39,243 bases of DNA from NCBI GenBank assembly GCA_043813895.1, contig JBDRKQ010000040.1:1-39243 (forward strand). The letters run 5' to 3'. Position 1 is the stretch's first letter. Every line of letters starts with the position of its first letter. Position numbers and translations under genes: made by a program. The notes under the pieces are model-generated. The model was not told where the DNA came from. It worked only from the letters and a program-made list of their open reading frames with translations, and did no database searches. Source of the stretch: CAZTAR01 sp043813895 (lineage in GTDB: Bacteria > Planctomycetota > Phycisphaerae > UBA1845 > UTPLA1). Of the stretch, positions 15,179 to 23,192 are shown in pieces.

Positions 15179-15535
15179 CTAGAAACTCGCCTTTGCGGCG
15201 CCGACTGTCGGGTGGATCTCGAACATCTTGTTGAGCCGCGTGATCTTGAAGACTTCGAATATCTGTGGGTTGATGTCGCTGAGCCGCAACCGGCCCTTGT
15301 TTTCTTCCACCTTGGTCTTCAAGGTAATGAGCATCCCCAAGGCAGCGCTGGAAAGATGTTCGACGTTGCTGAAGGAGAGCAACAGCTTGCACCCAGCCTT
15401 TGCGGCCACAAGCTTCTCCAGTTCCTCCTGGATCTCGAGGATGCACATCTCGTCGAGGATCTTGCGGTCCGCAAACTCCACGATCGAAATGCCCTCGGAT
15501 TCCCTGACCTTCACTCTCGTTTCCTGCTCGGCCAT
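15179..15535 (-). CDS. STAS-domain anti-sigma factor antagonist-like protein
   Basis: The 118-residue protein starts at ATG 15535 with GGAG 7 nt upstream. It has the STAS pattern CKLLLSFSNVEHLSSAALGMLITLKTKV, with Ser62/Ser63 as possible phosphorylation sites, then GRLRLSDINPQIFEVFKITRLNKMFEI. It is the first gene of the operon STAS - HATPase - STAS. Two antagonists around one kinase would let two signals act on the same anti-sigma factor, but this is inference from gene order. Confidence 0.9.
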   Translation of the reverse strand: MAEQETRVKVRESEGISIVEFADRKILDEMCILEIQEELEKLVAAKAGCKLLLSFSNVEHLSSAALGMLITLKTKVEENKGRLRLSDINPQIFEVFKITRLNKMFEIHPTVGAAKASF

Positions 15536-15960
15536 GGCGTTACTCCGCTCGCCCGAAGGCGTCTCGGCTTCTGGATGACAATCGCGCGATTCTAGCTGCT
15601 CCACTCCCAAAGGCCAAGCCCACCCCGGAAACGAGGTGCTGGGGGAAAGCCCCCGTCAACCTTGGTGGGCCGAGCCGCCCTGTCAGCGACTTGACGATGT
15701 TCCCGAACGACCCTCCGGCCAATCTGTTCAAGCACGGACGGCATCCTCCCGATGTTGGCGACGGAGGCCGGACTCCGCTAGGTCTGTAACAACCTGATTG
15801 CCTGGTGACGCAGGCGCTCTACGGAACAAAGGGGCCGGTCTCTCGGCGGGGAGCGGCAAGGTGGAAGCCGTACCAGTGCGCGTCGCTCCATCATAGGCAC
15901 GCTACCGGTCAAAGCGGATGCGGCCAACGGCGCCGGTGCATCGTGAACGCACGTGACAGG
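15536..15960. other. 425-bp intergenic region
   Basis: This lies upstream of the STAS operon and downstream of the coiled-coil gene, both on the minus strand. It must hold the operon promoter, but no clear -35/-10 pair was found. A GGGGG-AAAG-CCCCC mini-hairpin lies near 15642-15656. No ORF with coding character was seen. Confidence 0.4.
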
Positions 15961-17502
15961 CTACTCCGCCTTCGAGCCCTTCCCGGCCTTCGGCTGCGTC
16001 TTGTTGGGCTTCCTTGCGGGTTTGGCCTTTTCTTTTTCCCCGGGTTTTGCCTTCTGCGGCTTGTGCGACTTCTTCTCGGTTGGGCGGGCTCTCTTCTCCT
16101 TAGCGGATTGGCTGTTCTTCCCAGGAGGCGCGGCCCCCTTGGCCTTGTCAGGCTTCGGCGGTGCTTTTGCCTTGCCGGGTTTTGAGGGTGCTCGTGGCTT
16201 GTCGGACTTCGGGGTGGCTTTGGGCTTGTCGGCAGCGCGGCGGAGAAACGTCTTGATCTCCTCCATGCGGCCTTCGATTTCCGCGGCACGCTGGTCCATC
16301 CACTGGAGGGTCCGGCTCTGTTCCGCTTGGATTTCCCACTTCTGGTCATCCAGTCGGCGAAGTTCCTCGCGTAGGCCCGCCGCCTCTTCGCGGCGCTGGC
16401 GCTCTCGCCGTTGAGCCGCCTCCTTCTTGTTGTGTTCGAGTGCCGCGCGCACTTCCGCCTGCTCGCCCTTGAGGTCGCGCATCTCGCGCGATAGGTCGGC
16501 ACGCCGATCTTCGAGGCGCGACCTTCTCTCCTCGCCGACGCGCCTGCCGGCCAACGCCTTCTTGATCGCCTCGATTTCGTCCGCCAGCCAGGCGGCTTCG
16601 TCCGGGATTCTCTTGGCCGACAGCTCCAACTCGTGTCGGTGTTCCGCCTCACGTTGAGAATGCAGGTCGAGCAGTTGGGCGTGCAGGTGTTCGCGCCGCT
16701 CTGCGAGTTCCTGCCGGTGTTGCTCCAGCGTTTCATGGCGACTTGTGAGCCGCGCAATACCCGCGTGCAGATCGCCCATCAATCTCGTGGTCTCCTGAAT
16801 CTCCTGTTCGGTCCGCCGCAGATCGTGCTCGAGTGCACGGTCCGGCCTATTGACATAGCGGTAGTACTCACGTATCGCCGCGTCGGGCCCCACGTGTTGG
16901 GCAAGCGCTTGCAGTTCCGCGAGCTTCATGGACAGCTCCACCCGTTTTTGGAGCGCTTGTTCCGTATCCTCGATACGATCCTGCTCTTCATAGAAATTGA
17001 TCAGGTCGTCGAGGTTGTCGAGGGCCATGAGGAATGCCTTCATCGGGCCTGCTTCGTGCCAGGCGGGGTCCGGGTGCTCCGGCCCGTGCGGTTTGGGGTG
17101 TTCGTGCGGCCCGCCGCACTCGAAGTCGTCTTCCTCATCGAATGGTGTGAAGAGGCCTCGCGACTGCGGGGGCGGCGGGCGATCGCCGCCGTGCCTTTCA
17201 CCTGCGCGTTCGTGGGAGCGCCCGCGGTCTCCAGGCCCGGAGTGCCGTTCGCGTGACTCGCCACGCGCGGGAGGCCGCTCGGCCATCGCGAGCAACCCGG
17301 CCAGTTCCAAACGGACTTGCTCCGCGTTCGGGGGTAGTGAGAAGTCGGGCACGGCATCGAGTGGTTTGGCGTCATGGCGGGCTGCACACTCGGCGGACGG
17401 GGGTGCGATGATCCTGCCCGTCACCGGTGAAGCGCAAATCAGGATTGCCGTGGCGGAGAGGACTGCGGCGGATGCCTTGCGGGGAAAACCATTTCGCAGC
17501 AT
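15961..17502 (-). CDS. Secreted coiled-coil protein with Lys/Pro/Ala-rich C-terminal tail
   Basis: I chose ATG 17502 because AAAGGAG lies 8 nt upstream. The 513-residue protein has a signal peptide (FPRKASAAVLSATAILICASPVTG) and a disordered Arg/Gly/His/Pro-rich segment (about residues 80-150, with HEHPKPHGPEHPDP). A long charged coiled coil follows, about 165-415, rich in Glu/Arg/Gln heptads. The last ~100 residues are almost only Lys, Pro, Ala, Ser and Gly in short repeats such as KPGKAKAPPKPDKAKG, like histone H1 or AlgP tails. I do not recognise a named family. A basic tail on a secreted coiled coil could bind DNA, anionic polymer or the outer membrane; this is speculation from composition. 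It is transcribed alone. Confidence 0.75.
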   Translation of the reverse strand: MLRNGFPRKASAAVLSATAILICASPVTGRIIAPPSAECAARHDAKPLDAVPDFSLPPNAEQVRLELAGLLAMAERPPARGESRERHSGPGDRGRSHERAGERHGGDRPPPPQSRGLFTPFDEEDDFECGGPHEHPKPHGPEHPDPAWHEAGPMKAFLMALDNLDDLINFYEEQDRIEDTEQALQKRVELSMKLAELQALAQHVGPDAAIREYYRYVNRPDRALEHDLRRTEQEIQETTRLMGDLHAGIARLTSRHETLEQHRQELAERREHLHAQLLDLHSQREAEHRHELELSAKRIPDEAAWLADEIEAIKKALAGRRVGEERRSRLEDRRADLSREMRDLKGEQAEVRAALEHNKKEAAQRRERQRREEAAGLREELRRLDDQKWEIQAEQSRTLQWMDQRAAEIEGRMEEIKTFLRRAADKPKATPKSDKPRAPSKPGKAKAPPKPDKAKGAAPPGKNSQSAKEKRARPTEKKSHKPQKAKPGEKEKAKPARKPNKTQPKAGKGSKAE

Positions 17503-17958
17503 GTTCGGAACTCCTTTCAATCGGTCGAGCGGGTGGTTTGGGTCCGAGACTCGGGCCGCAATGGCGGAGGCTCCGCCCAAACGCGCGTGGCCTTGCCGCC
17601 GGCCTCGGTTGCAGCCATGCGGCAGGTAAAAGCCCGGCGATTCCGGATCGATTATCGGTCGTTTCGGCAGAGCCGCTGAACGCCTGGCACTCGAATCATG
17701 GCACTATTCGCCGGGACGGCCTTTTTGGACAATCTCCAGCCATGCTGGCAGTGTTGATATCACTGGTGTCGATGCTGCGGCCCGGCAGTCGCCGCTTGAT
17801 GCGAGACGTTTCTGGATGCGACGTGCCTTCGAGTTTGTCACGCGTTGCAGCTCTTCTATACTCAGGAGGACTACAGGCAGTCGAAGACCGATAGGGCTGC
17901 CGGGAGGGCTCGTTATCCAGCGTATGGGGGTGTTTCTGCGGACGGAGAGAGACTCTCA
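17503..17958. other. 456-bp divergent intergenic region
   Basis: It separates the coiled-coil gene from the M1 peptidase gene and holds the peptidase promoter at 17835-17862. The remainder shows no ORF with coding character, no RNA gene and no clear repeat. Confidence 0.4.
17835..17862 (+). promoter_or_regulatory. Sigma-70-type promoter for the M1 peptidase gene
   Basis: TTGTCA (17835-17840), a 16-nt spacer and TATACT (17857-17862) form a good match. The start codon at 17959 would give a leader of about 90 nt. Confidence 0.55.
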
Positions 17959-20199
17959 ATGATCGTACAAGTCGTGACGCTGGCCTCTCTGATCTGTGGG
18001 AGTGCGTGCGTAGGTGGGTCGGAGTGCTGCCGGGCGGTGTCCCGGACAGGTGACCGCCACCGTGCCGGGGAGTTTCTCGATGCCGCACAAGCTTCGTCCA
18101 TGGCGTGCGACGACGCGCAGTCACGTGCGTACGTACGAGTCGTGCAGCACTGGCTGGATTGGTGGTTGGGTGGCGGTCTTTCGCCGTGGGCGAGTTCGCA
18201 CGGAGCGGGCGCCGATGTGTCCCATTACTTGCTCGACGTGGAGATCATCCCGGAATACGACGGCAAGAAGGTCGTTGCGGTGAAGGTCGGCGGCGTCTGC
18301 ACGATAAACGCGCGATCGGAAGCCGACGGCCTGACGACGTTCCATCTCGATTTGCGTCGGAATATGCACGTGCGTTCGGTCAGCGGCGACGTAAAGACGT
18401 GGCGGCACGCGCACGACGTGATCTTCATCACCCTCGATCGAGCTTACGACAAGGGCGAGTCCTTTGAGGTCGCGGTGGATTACGACGGCTATCCGGACGA
18501 CGGCGGCTGGGGGGCATTCTCCTGGTGGATGCGGAACGATCGTCTCGTGGTCGCCACACTGTCGGACCCGTTTTTCGCAAGGAACTGGTGGCCGTGCGAA
18601 GACGCGCTGGACGACAAGGCGACCATGCAGATGCACTGCACGGTGCCCGAGGGCTTAGTGGCGGTATCCAACGGCGTTTGCGAGGGCGTCGAGCCTGTCT
18701 GGGGCGGGCGTGTCAAGTACAAATGGCGCGAGCGATATCCGATGTGCCCGTATCTCGCCGCCCTGACGGTGGCCCCCTTCAAGCGGTATGAGTCAACCTA
18801 CTACTACAACGAGGGCGATCGCAGCGCGTCGATGCCGGTGATCAGCTACCTGTACCCCGATCACTGGGACGCGGAGCGGGACGAGCCGCTCCCGGACCAC
18901 AAGGCTGGCTGCGATGAACTTCTGGTCATGCTCGACAAGTTCAGCGAGCGGTTCGGTCCGTACCCGTTTCTTCGCGAGAAGTACGCGGTTGTCGAGGCGG
19001 ACGGGCTGGATGCCAACATGGAGCATCAGACCGTCAGCTCGATGACCCGAGTCGACAAGAACAGCAGCATCCTGGCGCACGAATTAGCGCACCAGTGGTG
19101 GGGCGACGATGTCACGTGCAAGACGTGGCAGGACATCTGGCTGAACGAGGGATTCGCGACGTACGCAGAAGCCCTCTATGACGAGCTGAAGCCCGACGGC
19201 GGCGAAGCCGCCTATTGGCGAAGTGTGCAGTCCCATCGGCCCCGGGATACCAATGCGCGGGTCTATCGCACCGAGGCACAGACCAAGTCCGTGGACGACC
19301 TCTTCAGCGGTAACGACGTCTACGAAAAAGGGGGCTGGGTGCTTCACATGCTCCGCCATGTGGTGGGGACGGACGTGTTTTTCACCGGCCTGCGCGAGTA
19401 CCGTGCGAAGTACACGGGCGGCTCCGCAACGACCGCCGAGTTCATCGCGTCGATGTCGGAGAGCTTTGGGCACGATCTGAGTTGGTTCACCGACCAGTGG
19501 ATCATGAGCCCTGGCAGCCCGGAGTATGAGTGGAACTGCGAGGAGTGGACCGTAGCGGGGCGGCACTATCTGAAGCTGGCCGTCTGGCAGAAACAGGCGG
19601 AGGACGGATTCCGCATGTTCACGATGCCGATCGATGTTCACGTCGTCACGCGCGAAGGTGAGGAGACGCATACGATCTGGAACGACGACTGGGCGCAGTT
19701 CTACGTCATCCCGATCGAAGGCGAGTGGGTCGAGGTGGCGTTGGACTGTGAGGGCGGGAACGACGATCGCAACTGGATCCTGTGGAACATGTGCGACAAC
19801 GTGGACGACCGCCTCCGGTCTCCGCCGGCGCTGCTAGCGGTGGACGTACGCCCGGACGGCAACGCGGAAGATCGCAGTGTCATTGAGCTTCTCTTCAGCG
19901 AGGATATCCACAGCTTCGACGCGGCCGATGTGAAACTTGCCGGCGTGAAGTCCGGCACGCACAAGCCGATCACCGTTGAATACGACGCCAAGGCGCAACG
20001 GGCGTCGCTCACGTATGAAACGCTGCCGAGGGATCGCTACAAGCTGGTTGTCTTCGATGACGGGATCAGCGCGAACGGGAAACCGCTCGATGGCGAGGTC
20101 GACAACGGCGAATGGTGGGACGACACGCTGCTCCCATCCGGCGACGGCCAGCCCGGCGGTGATGCGGTGCTGACGTTCACGCGCACAACCGCAGATTGA
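17959..20199 (+). CDS. M1-family zinc metallopeptidase with C-terminal Ig-like domain, exported
   Basis: The zinc site is HELAHQWWGD at residues 374-383 with the third ligand Glu397 in NEGFATYAE (HExxH-18-E), the M1 hallmark. The substrate-binding GxMEN-type motif reads DANMEHQTVS just upstream. A Tyr-containing YEKGGWVLHMLRHVVG segment follows as in aminopeptidase N. The ATG at 17959 gives a hydrophobic leader (IVQVVTLASLICGSACVGG) suggesting export, possibly as a lipoprotein. After the catalytic part, the last ~120 residues (LLAVDVRPDG...LLFSEDI...DRYKLVVFDDGI) look like a bacterial SbsA-type Ig-like domain, probably for surface attachment. The enzyme likely trims N-terminal residues from peptides outside the cytoplasm. 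Confidence 0.9.
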   Translation: MIVQVVTLASLICGSACVGGSECCRAVSRTGDRHRAGEFLDAAQASSMACDDAQSRAYVRVVQHWLDWWLGGGLSPWASSHGAGADVSHYLLDVEIIPEYDGKKVVAVKVGGVCTINARSEADGLTTFHLDLRRNMHVRSVSGDVKTWRHAHDVIFITLDRAYDKGESFEVAVDYDGYPDDGGWGAFSWWMRNDRLVVATLSDPFFARNWWPCEDALDDKATMQMHCTVPEGLVAVSNGVCEGVEPVWGGRVKYKWRERYPMCPYLAALTVAPFKRYESTYYYNEGDRSASMPVISYLYPDHWDAERDEPLPDHKAGCDELLVMLDKFSERFGPYPFLREKYAVVEADGLDANMEHQTVSSMTRVDKNSSILAHELAHQWWGDDVTCKTWQDIWLNEGFATYAEALYDELKPDGGEAAYWRSVQSHRPRDTNARVYRTEAQTKSVDDLFSGNDVYEKGGWVLHMLRHVVGTDVFFTGLREYRAKYTGGSATTAEFIASMSESFGHDLSWFTDQWIMSPGSPEYEWNCEEWTVAGRHYLKLAVWQKQAEDGFRMFTMPIDVHVVTREGEETHTIWNDDWAQFYVIPIEGEWVEVALDCEGGNDDRNWILWNMCDNVDDRLRSPPALLAVDVRPDGNAEDRSVIELLFSEDIHSFDAADVKLAGVKSGTHKPITVEYDAKAQRASLTYETLPRDRYKLVVFDDGISANGKPLDGEVDNGEWWDDTLLPSGDGQPGGDAVLTFTRTTAD

Positions 20200-20246
20200 C
20201 GTTCTTCTTGCGGGCCGCGAGTGGGGCGACACTACATCGCGCGCGT

Positions 20247-21260
20247 TCAACGAGCAAGCGCTCGATTGCCAAGCTGGCCGCACCCTGCCATGTGCGAGCG
20301 GCCTTTGGTGACTCGCGCCTTGCAATACTGCCCGGCGTCGCGAAGTGTGCCGAGGAAGCGTTGCACCGTTTCGTCGTCCGGAGCCTCGAACGGCGAATCC
20401 CGTCGGGGGTTGCAGGGGATCACGTTCACGCAGGACGGAATCGGCTTCAGGTAAGCCGCCAGTTCGCGCGCGTGTTCCGGGGCGTCGTTCACACCGGGGA
20501 TCAGCACGTACTCGATCATGAAGAATTGGCAGTTTCGCAACGGATACTCGAGCATGGCCTGTCGCAATGCCGCCATCGGCTCGACCCGGTTGATCGGCAT
20601 GATCCGAGATCGAATCTCGTCGTTGGGCGCGTTCAGAGAGACGGCGATGTTCAGCCGTCGCCAGCCGAGCGCCGCCAGGCGGCGCAGCCCGTCGGCACGG
20701 CCGGCCGTGGAGATGCGTAGTTGCGATTTGCCGAATGACAGGCCCGATCGGTCGCAGAGGATCTCGATCGCGCGGATGACCTCATCGAGGTTGTCGAATG
20801 GCTCGCCCATGCCCATGAACACGACGTTTCGGATATCGGCGTCGAATATGCGTCGCGCCGCAACGACCTGCCCGACGATCTCCGAGGCGGATAGCTGCCG
20901 CCGCAGTCCGAGCCGGGCTGTTTCGCAGAAGACGCACCCTCGCGCACAGCCGATCTGTGAAGAAACGCACAATGATCGCCACGACTTGCCCCGGCGGCGC
21001 ATCGGCACGATGACGCTTTCGATCTCGTACCCATCCGTCGTCTGCTGAACGAACTTAACGAGTTCTCCTTCGCGGTTGTGCCGGGCGACAGGATGCACGG
21101 CTGCCTGCAAGACGAATCCGGATTCGAGCCGTTCTTCTTCCGATTCGCCGCGCACGAGTCGCCGATATGCCGCGCGAAGATCGCGTAGGGCGCGGAGGTT
21201 CCCCTTCGGCGGACGGACCGTCGAGGCGACTTGATCGAATGTCAGGGCCAGAACATCCAA
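20247..21260 (-). CDS. rlmN: RlmN-type radical SAM rRNA/tRNA adenine C2-methyltransferase
   Basis: The radical SAM cluster motif is GCARGCVFCE (CxxxCxxC), followed by the family words FMGMGEPFDNLDEV, LRISTAGRADGLRRL, NIAVSLNAPNDEIRSRIMPINR, and FFMIEYVLIPGVND. The C-terminal GCGQL carries the conserved second catalytic cysteine of RlmN/Cfr enzymes. In the known family the enzyme methylates C2 of A2503 in 23S rRNA, and A37 of some tRNAs, using two SAM and a [4Fe-4S] cluster. I chose TTG 21260 since AGGAG lies 7 nt upstream and it leads straight into DVLALTFDQV. That gives 337 residues, slightly shorter than usual. It is convergent with the M1 peptidase gene (47-bp gap). Confidence 0.92.
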   Translation of the reverse strand: MDVLALTFDQVASTVRPPKGNLRALRDLRAAYRRLVRGESEEERLESGFVLQAAVHPVARHNREGELVKFVQQTTDGYEIESVIVPMRRRGKSWRSLCVSSQIGCARGCVFCETARLGLRRQLSASEIVGQVVAARRIFDADIRNVVFMGMGEPFDNLDEVIRAIEILCDRSGLSFGKSQLRISTAGRADGLRRLAALGWRRLNIAVSLNAPNDEIRSRIMPINRVEPMAALRQAMLEYPLRNCQFFMIEYVLIPGVNDAPEHARELAAYLKPIPSCVNVIPCNPRRDSPFEAPDDETVQRFLGTLRDAGQYCKARVTKGRSHMAGCGQLGNRALAR

Positions 21261-21345
21261 GGCCGCTCTCCTCTCATCACGGCTATGGTAACGTCCACGC
21301 CGGGAAAAAGGGGACCGGCACCGCTTATTCCCTTCCTTCCCCGGG

Positions 21346-21351
21346 TATAAT
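21346..21351 (+). promoter_or_regulatory. Candidate -10 box for the HEAT-repeat gene
   Basis: A perfect TATAAT in GGGTATAATGAAATG lies 58 bp before the GTG start at 21410. No matching -35 box is visible. Confidence 0.4.
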
Positions 21352-21409
21352 GAAATGTGGCGGCATGCCTCGACAACCCGCCGCATGCCGAAGCCGCCGG
21401 AGACATCCC

Positions 21410-23044
21410 GTGAGAACTTCCCGATTGCTGGCTGTCTTTCTGGTGTTGCCGGTCACGGTCGCACCTCCGCGCGCGCATGCTCAGGACGCCAAACCACAGC
21501 GGATGACTTTCAAGAACAATCTCCTCTCGGGGCGCGTGACGACCCACCGTATCAAGCGCGTGATTACTCGGCAGTCGCAGCGCAAGGATTACGTCGAAAC
21601 ACTCAGGTACAGGCAGCGGGCGTTCTGGTTGCAGTGCAACATCAGCGAGGAGACGCCCGGCAGAGTGATGCAGTATCAGATGATGGTGGACGCCCCGGCC
21701 GAGGTGCTCTACGTGAAGCATGGGAAGAAGCGAGTAAAGCCTGCTCCGCCACCGTCCGACTTCAGCCTCTCCAAGGGATCCACACGGCTGCACAGCACAA
21801 ACAAGACGCCGTGCGACGCACCGGCCCAGGTCCCTCTCACGGACCCGGCCGAGAAGGTCGTGCTGCAGGCCCTGCTGGACTTCACCCACTGGCAGCCGAC
21901 ACGGATCGAGGCGGGCCATCGCTGGGAACGGAACATCGAGTACCCGGGGTTCAACGGCACGCAGACCTTCGAGTTCGTGGACCTTGTCGAAATCGAGGGC
22001 CAGGTGGCCGCGCGAATCACACTCTATGTCGAAGGCGGTTTTGCGGGCCCGCTGGCGCGTGACTGGGTCTTTGAAAAGGGCCAGGCGATTTTCTATTGGT
22101 CGAGGCCGGAACGCGCCCTCGTCAAAATGGAAGCACAGGCGGACTACCAACGGCGTCGCGCAGTCTCGCCGGACAAGTTCAAGCTCAAGCTCGATGTCGG
22201 CCTCACGGGGCTCGACACACTGGACGAGGACGAGCAGGAACTGGTCAAGGCCCAGGTGAAACTGTTCGTGCGAGCGCTGGAGGAGCATCGCCTGGGACAC
22301 GACCGGGCGGCCGCGCAACTCTGCCGGGAGTTCCGCGGCCATTGGCCGGATGCAATGTGGCTGCCGGCCGTCGAGGAGCTTGAAGAACGTACGGTTTCCA
22401 GACAGGAGCCGGAGGAGCGTTACTCAACGCAAGAACTGAAGGAGGTCCTTGTCAGGTCGGTCATCACGTATGATGCCGCCCGCACGAATCTCGAGCACGA
22501 CCTGCTGGAACGCACGAAGCTGAGCCTGGCGCATCTCGTGAGTGAGTACCGATCGAAGCTCGACAAGCTTGCCCGGTCCGGCGACGAAGGCGTGCGCGGC
22601 CGGGCGATCTTCGCGCTTGCCTTCGGCGATCGACCGGAAGACCTGCGCGCAGTTCACCGGGCGGCCAAGGACAAGTCGCCCCTTGTGCGGGCGATGGCGC
22701 TGGCCGGCCTCGCCGCGCGGGGCAGCCCCGATACGGACGTCGAGTTGCTGTTGGGATTGCTCGACGACGAGCAGAAGGCTGTTCGCCGCCGCGCGTGCGA
22801 AGCGGTGGCCGCCTGCGTGCAGCCGGAGCACTTCTCGGTCGTCAAGCTCGTCGAGAAGCTCGACCATTTGATGATATACGACAAGTCCGACAGTGTGCGA
22901 CTGGCGGCGATTCGCGCAATCGCCGCGATCGGCGTGCCGGCGGATATCGCGAAACTCCGCGCGGCACTCGATCACGAGTTGAATCGCGACAACCGCAAGG
23001 CGATCGAACAAGCGATTGAGCAGCTTCAGCGGAAGATGCGGTAG
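21410..23044 (+). CDS. Secreted protein with C-terminal HEAT-like repeats
   Basis: The GTG at 21410 has GGAG 7 nt upstream and opens directly into a signal peptide (RTSRLLAVFLVLPVTVAPPRAHA, cleavage before QD). An in-frame ATG at 21365 would put 15 extra residues before it. The 544-residue product has a beta-rich N-terminal half of unknown fold (GRVTTHRIKRVITR, FDF-like GHRWERNIEYPGFNGTQTFEF, ARITLYVEGGFAGPLARDWVF). From about residue 390 come alpha-helical pairs, such as RGRAIFALAFGDRPEDLRAVHRAAKD, SPLVRAMALAGLAARG, KAVRRRACEAVAACV and DSVRLAAIRAIAAIG, typical of HEAT/PBS-lyase repeats that bind other proteins. The specific function is unknown. Confidence 0.8.
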   Translation: MRTSRLLAVFLVLPVTVAPPRAHAQDAKPQRMTFKNNLLSGRVTTHRIKRVITRQSQRKDYVETLRYRQRAFWLQCNISEETPGRVMQYQMMVDAPAEVLYVKHGKKRVKPAPPPSDFSLSKGSTRLHSTNKTPCDAPAQVPLTDPAEKVVLQALLDFTHWQPTRIEAGHRWERNIEYPGFNGTQTFEFVDLVEIEGQVAARITLYVEGGFAGPLARDWVFEKGQAIFYWSRPERALVKMEAQADYQRRRAVSPDKFKLKLDVGLTGLDTLDEDEQELVKAQVKLFVRALEEHRLGHDRAAAQLCREFRGHWPDAMWLPAVEELEERTVSRQEPEERYSTQELKEVLVRSVITYDAARTNLEHDLLERTKLSLAHLVSEYRSKLDKLARSGDEGVRGRAIFALAFGDRPEDLRAVHRAAKDKSPLVRAMALAGLAARGSPDTDVELLLGLLDDEQKAVRRRACEAVAACVQPEHFSVVKLVEKLDHLMIYDKSDSVRLAAIRAIAAIGVPADIAKLRAALDHELNRDNRKAIEQAIEQLQRKMR

Positions 23045-23100
23045 TAACTCGTGGCGAATCTGTGGCACGCAAGCCCACGGATCACGTGCGTGTTCAGCCG

Positions 23101-23163
23101 GGGTGGCATGGGTCGGCGAAGCCGCATTAAGCGGCGAAGCTTACCCGTGGGAACGCACCACCC
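23101..23163. repeat. Palindromic element with GGGTGG / CCACCC ends
   Basis: The ends GGGTGG (23101-23106) and CCACCC (23158-23163) are inverted repeats. Inside, CATGGGT (23107-23113) faces ACCCGTG (23143-23149), and GCCGC (23121-23125) pairs with GCGGC (23131-23135). GGCGAAGC occurs twice as a direct repeat (23115-23122, 23133-23140). It lies in the convergent gap between the HEAT gene and the Mrp gene. Confidence 0.6.
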
Positions 23164-23192
23164 GGCCAAGGCCGGGGGCTCTTGGGCTTGGG

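Noticed and set aside
11392..15535. A single operon joining the S41 protease with the STAS/HATPase genes
   Set aside because: A 531-bp gap and a good promoter at 14031-14060 separate them.
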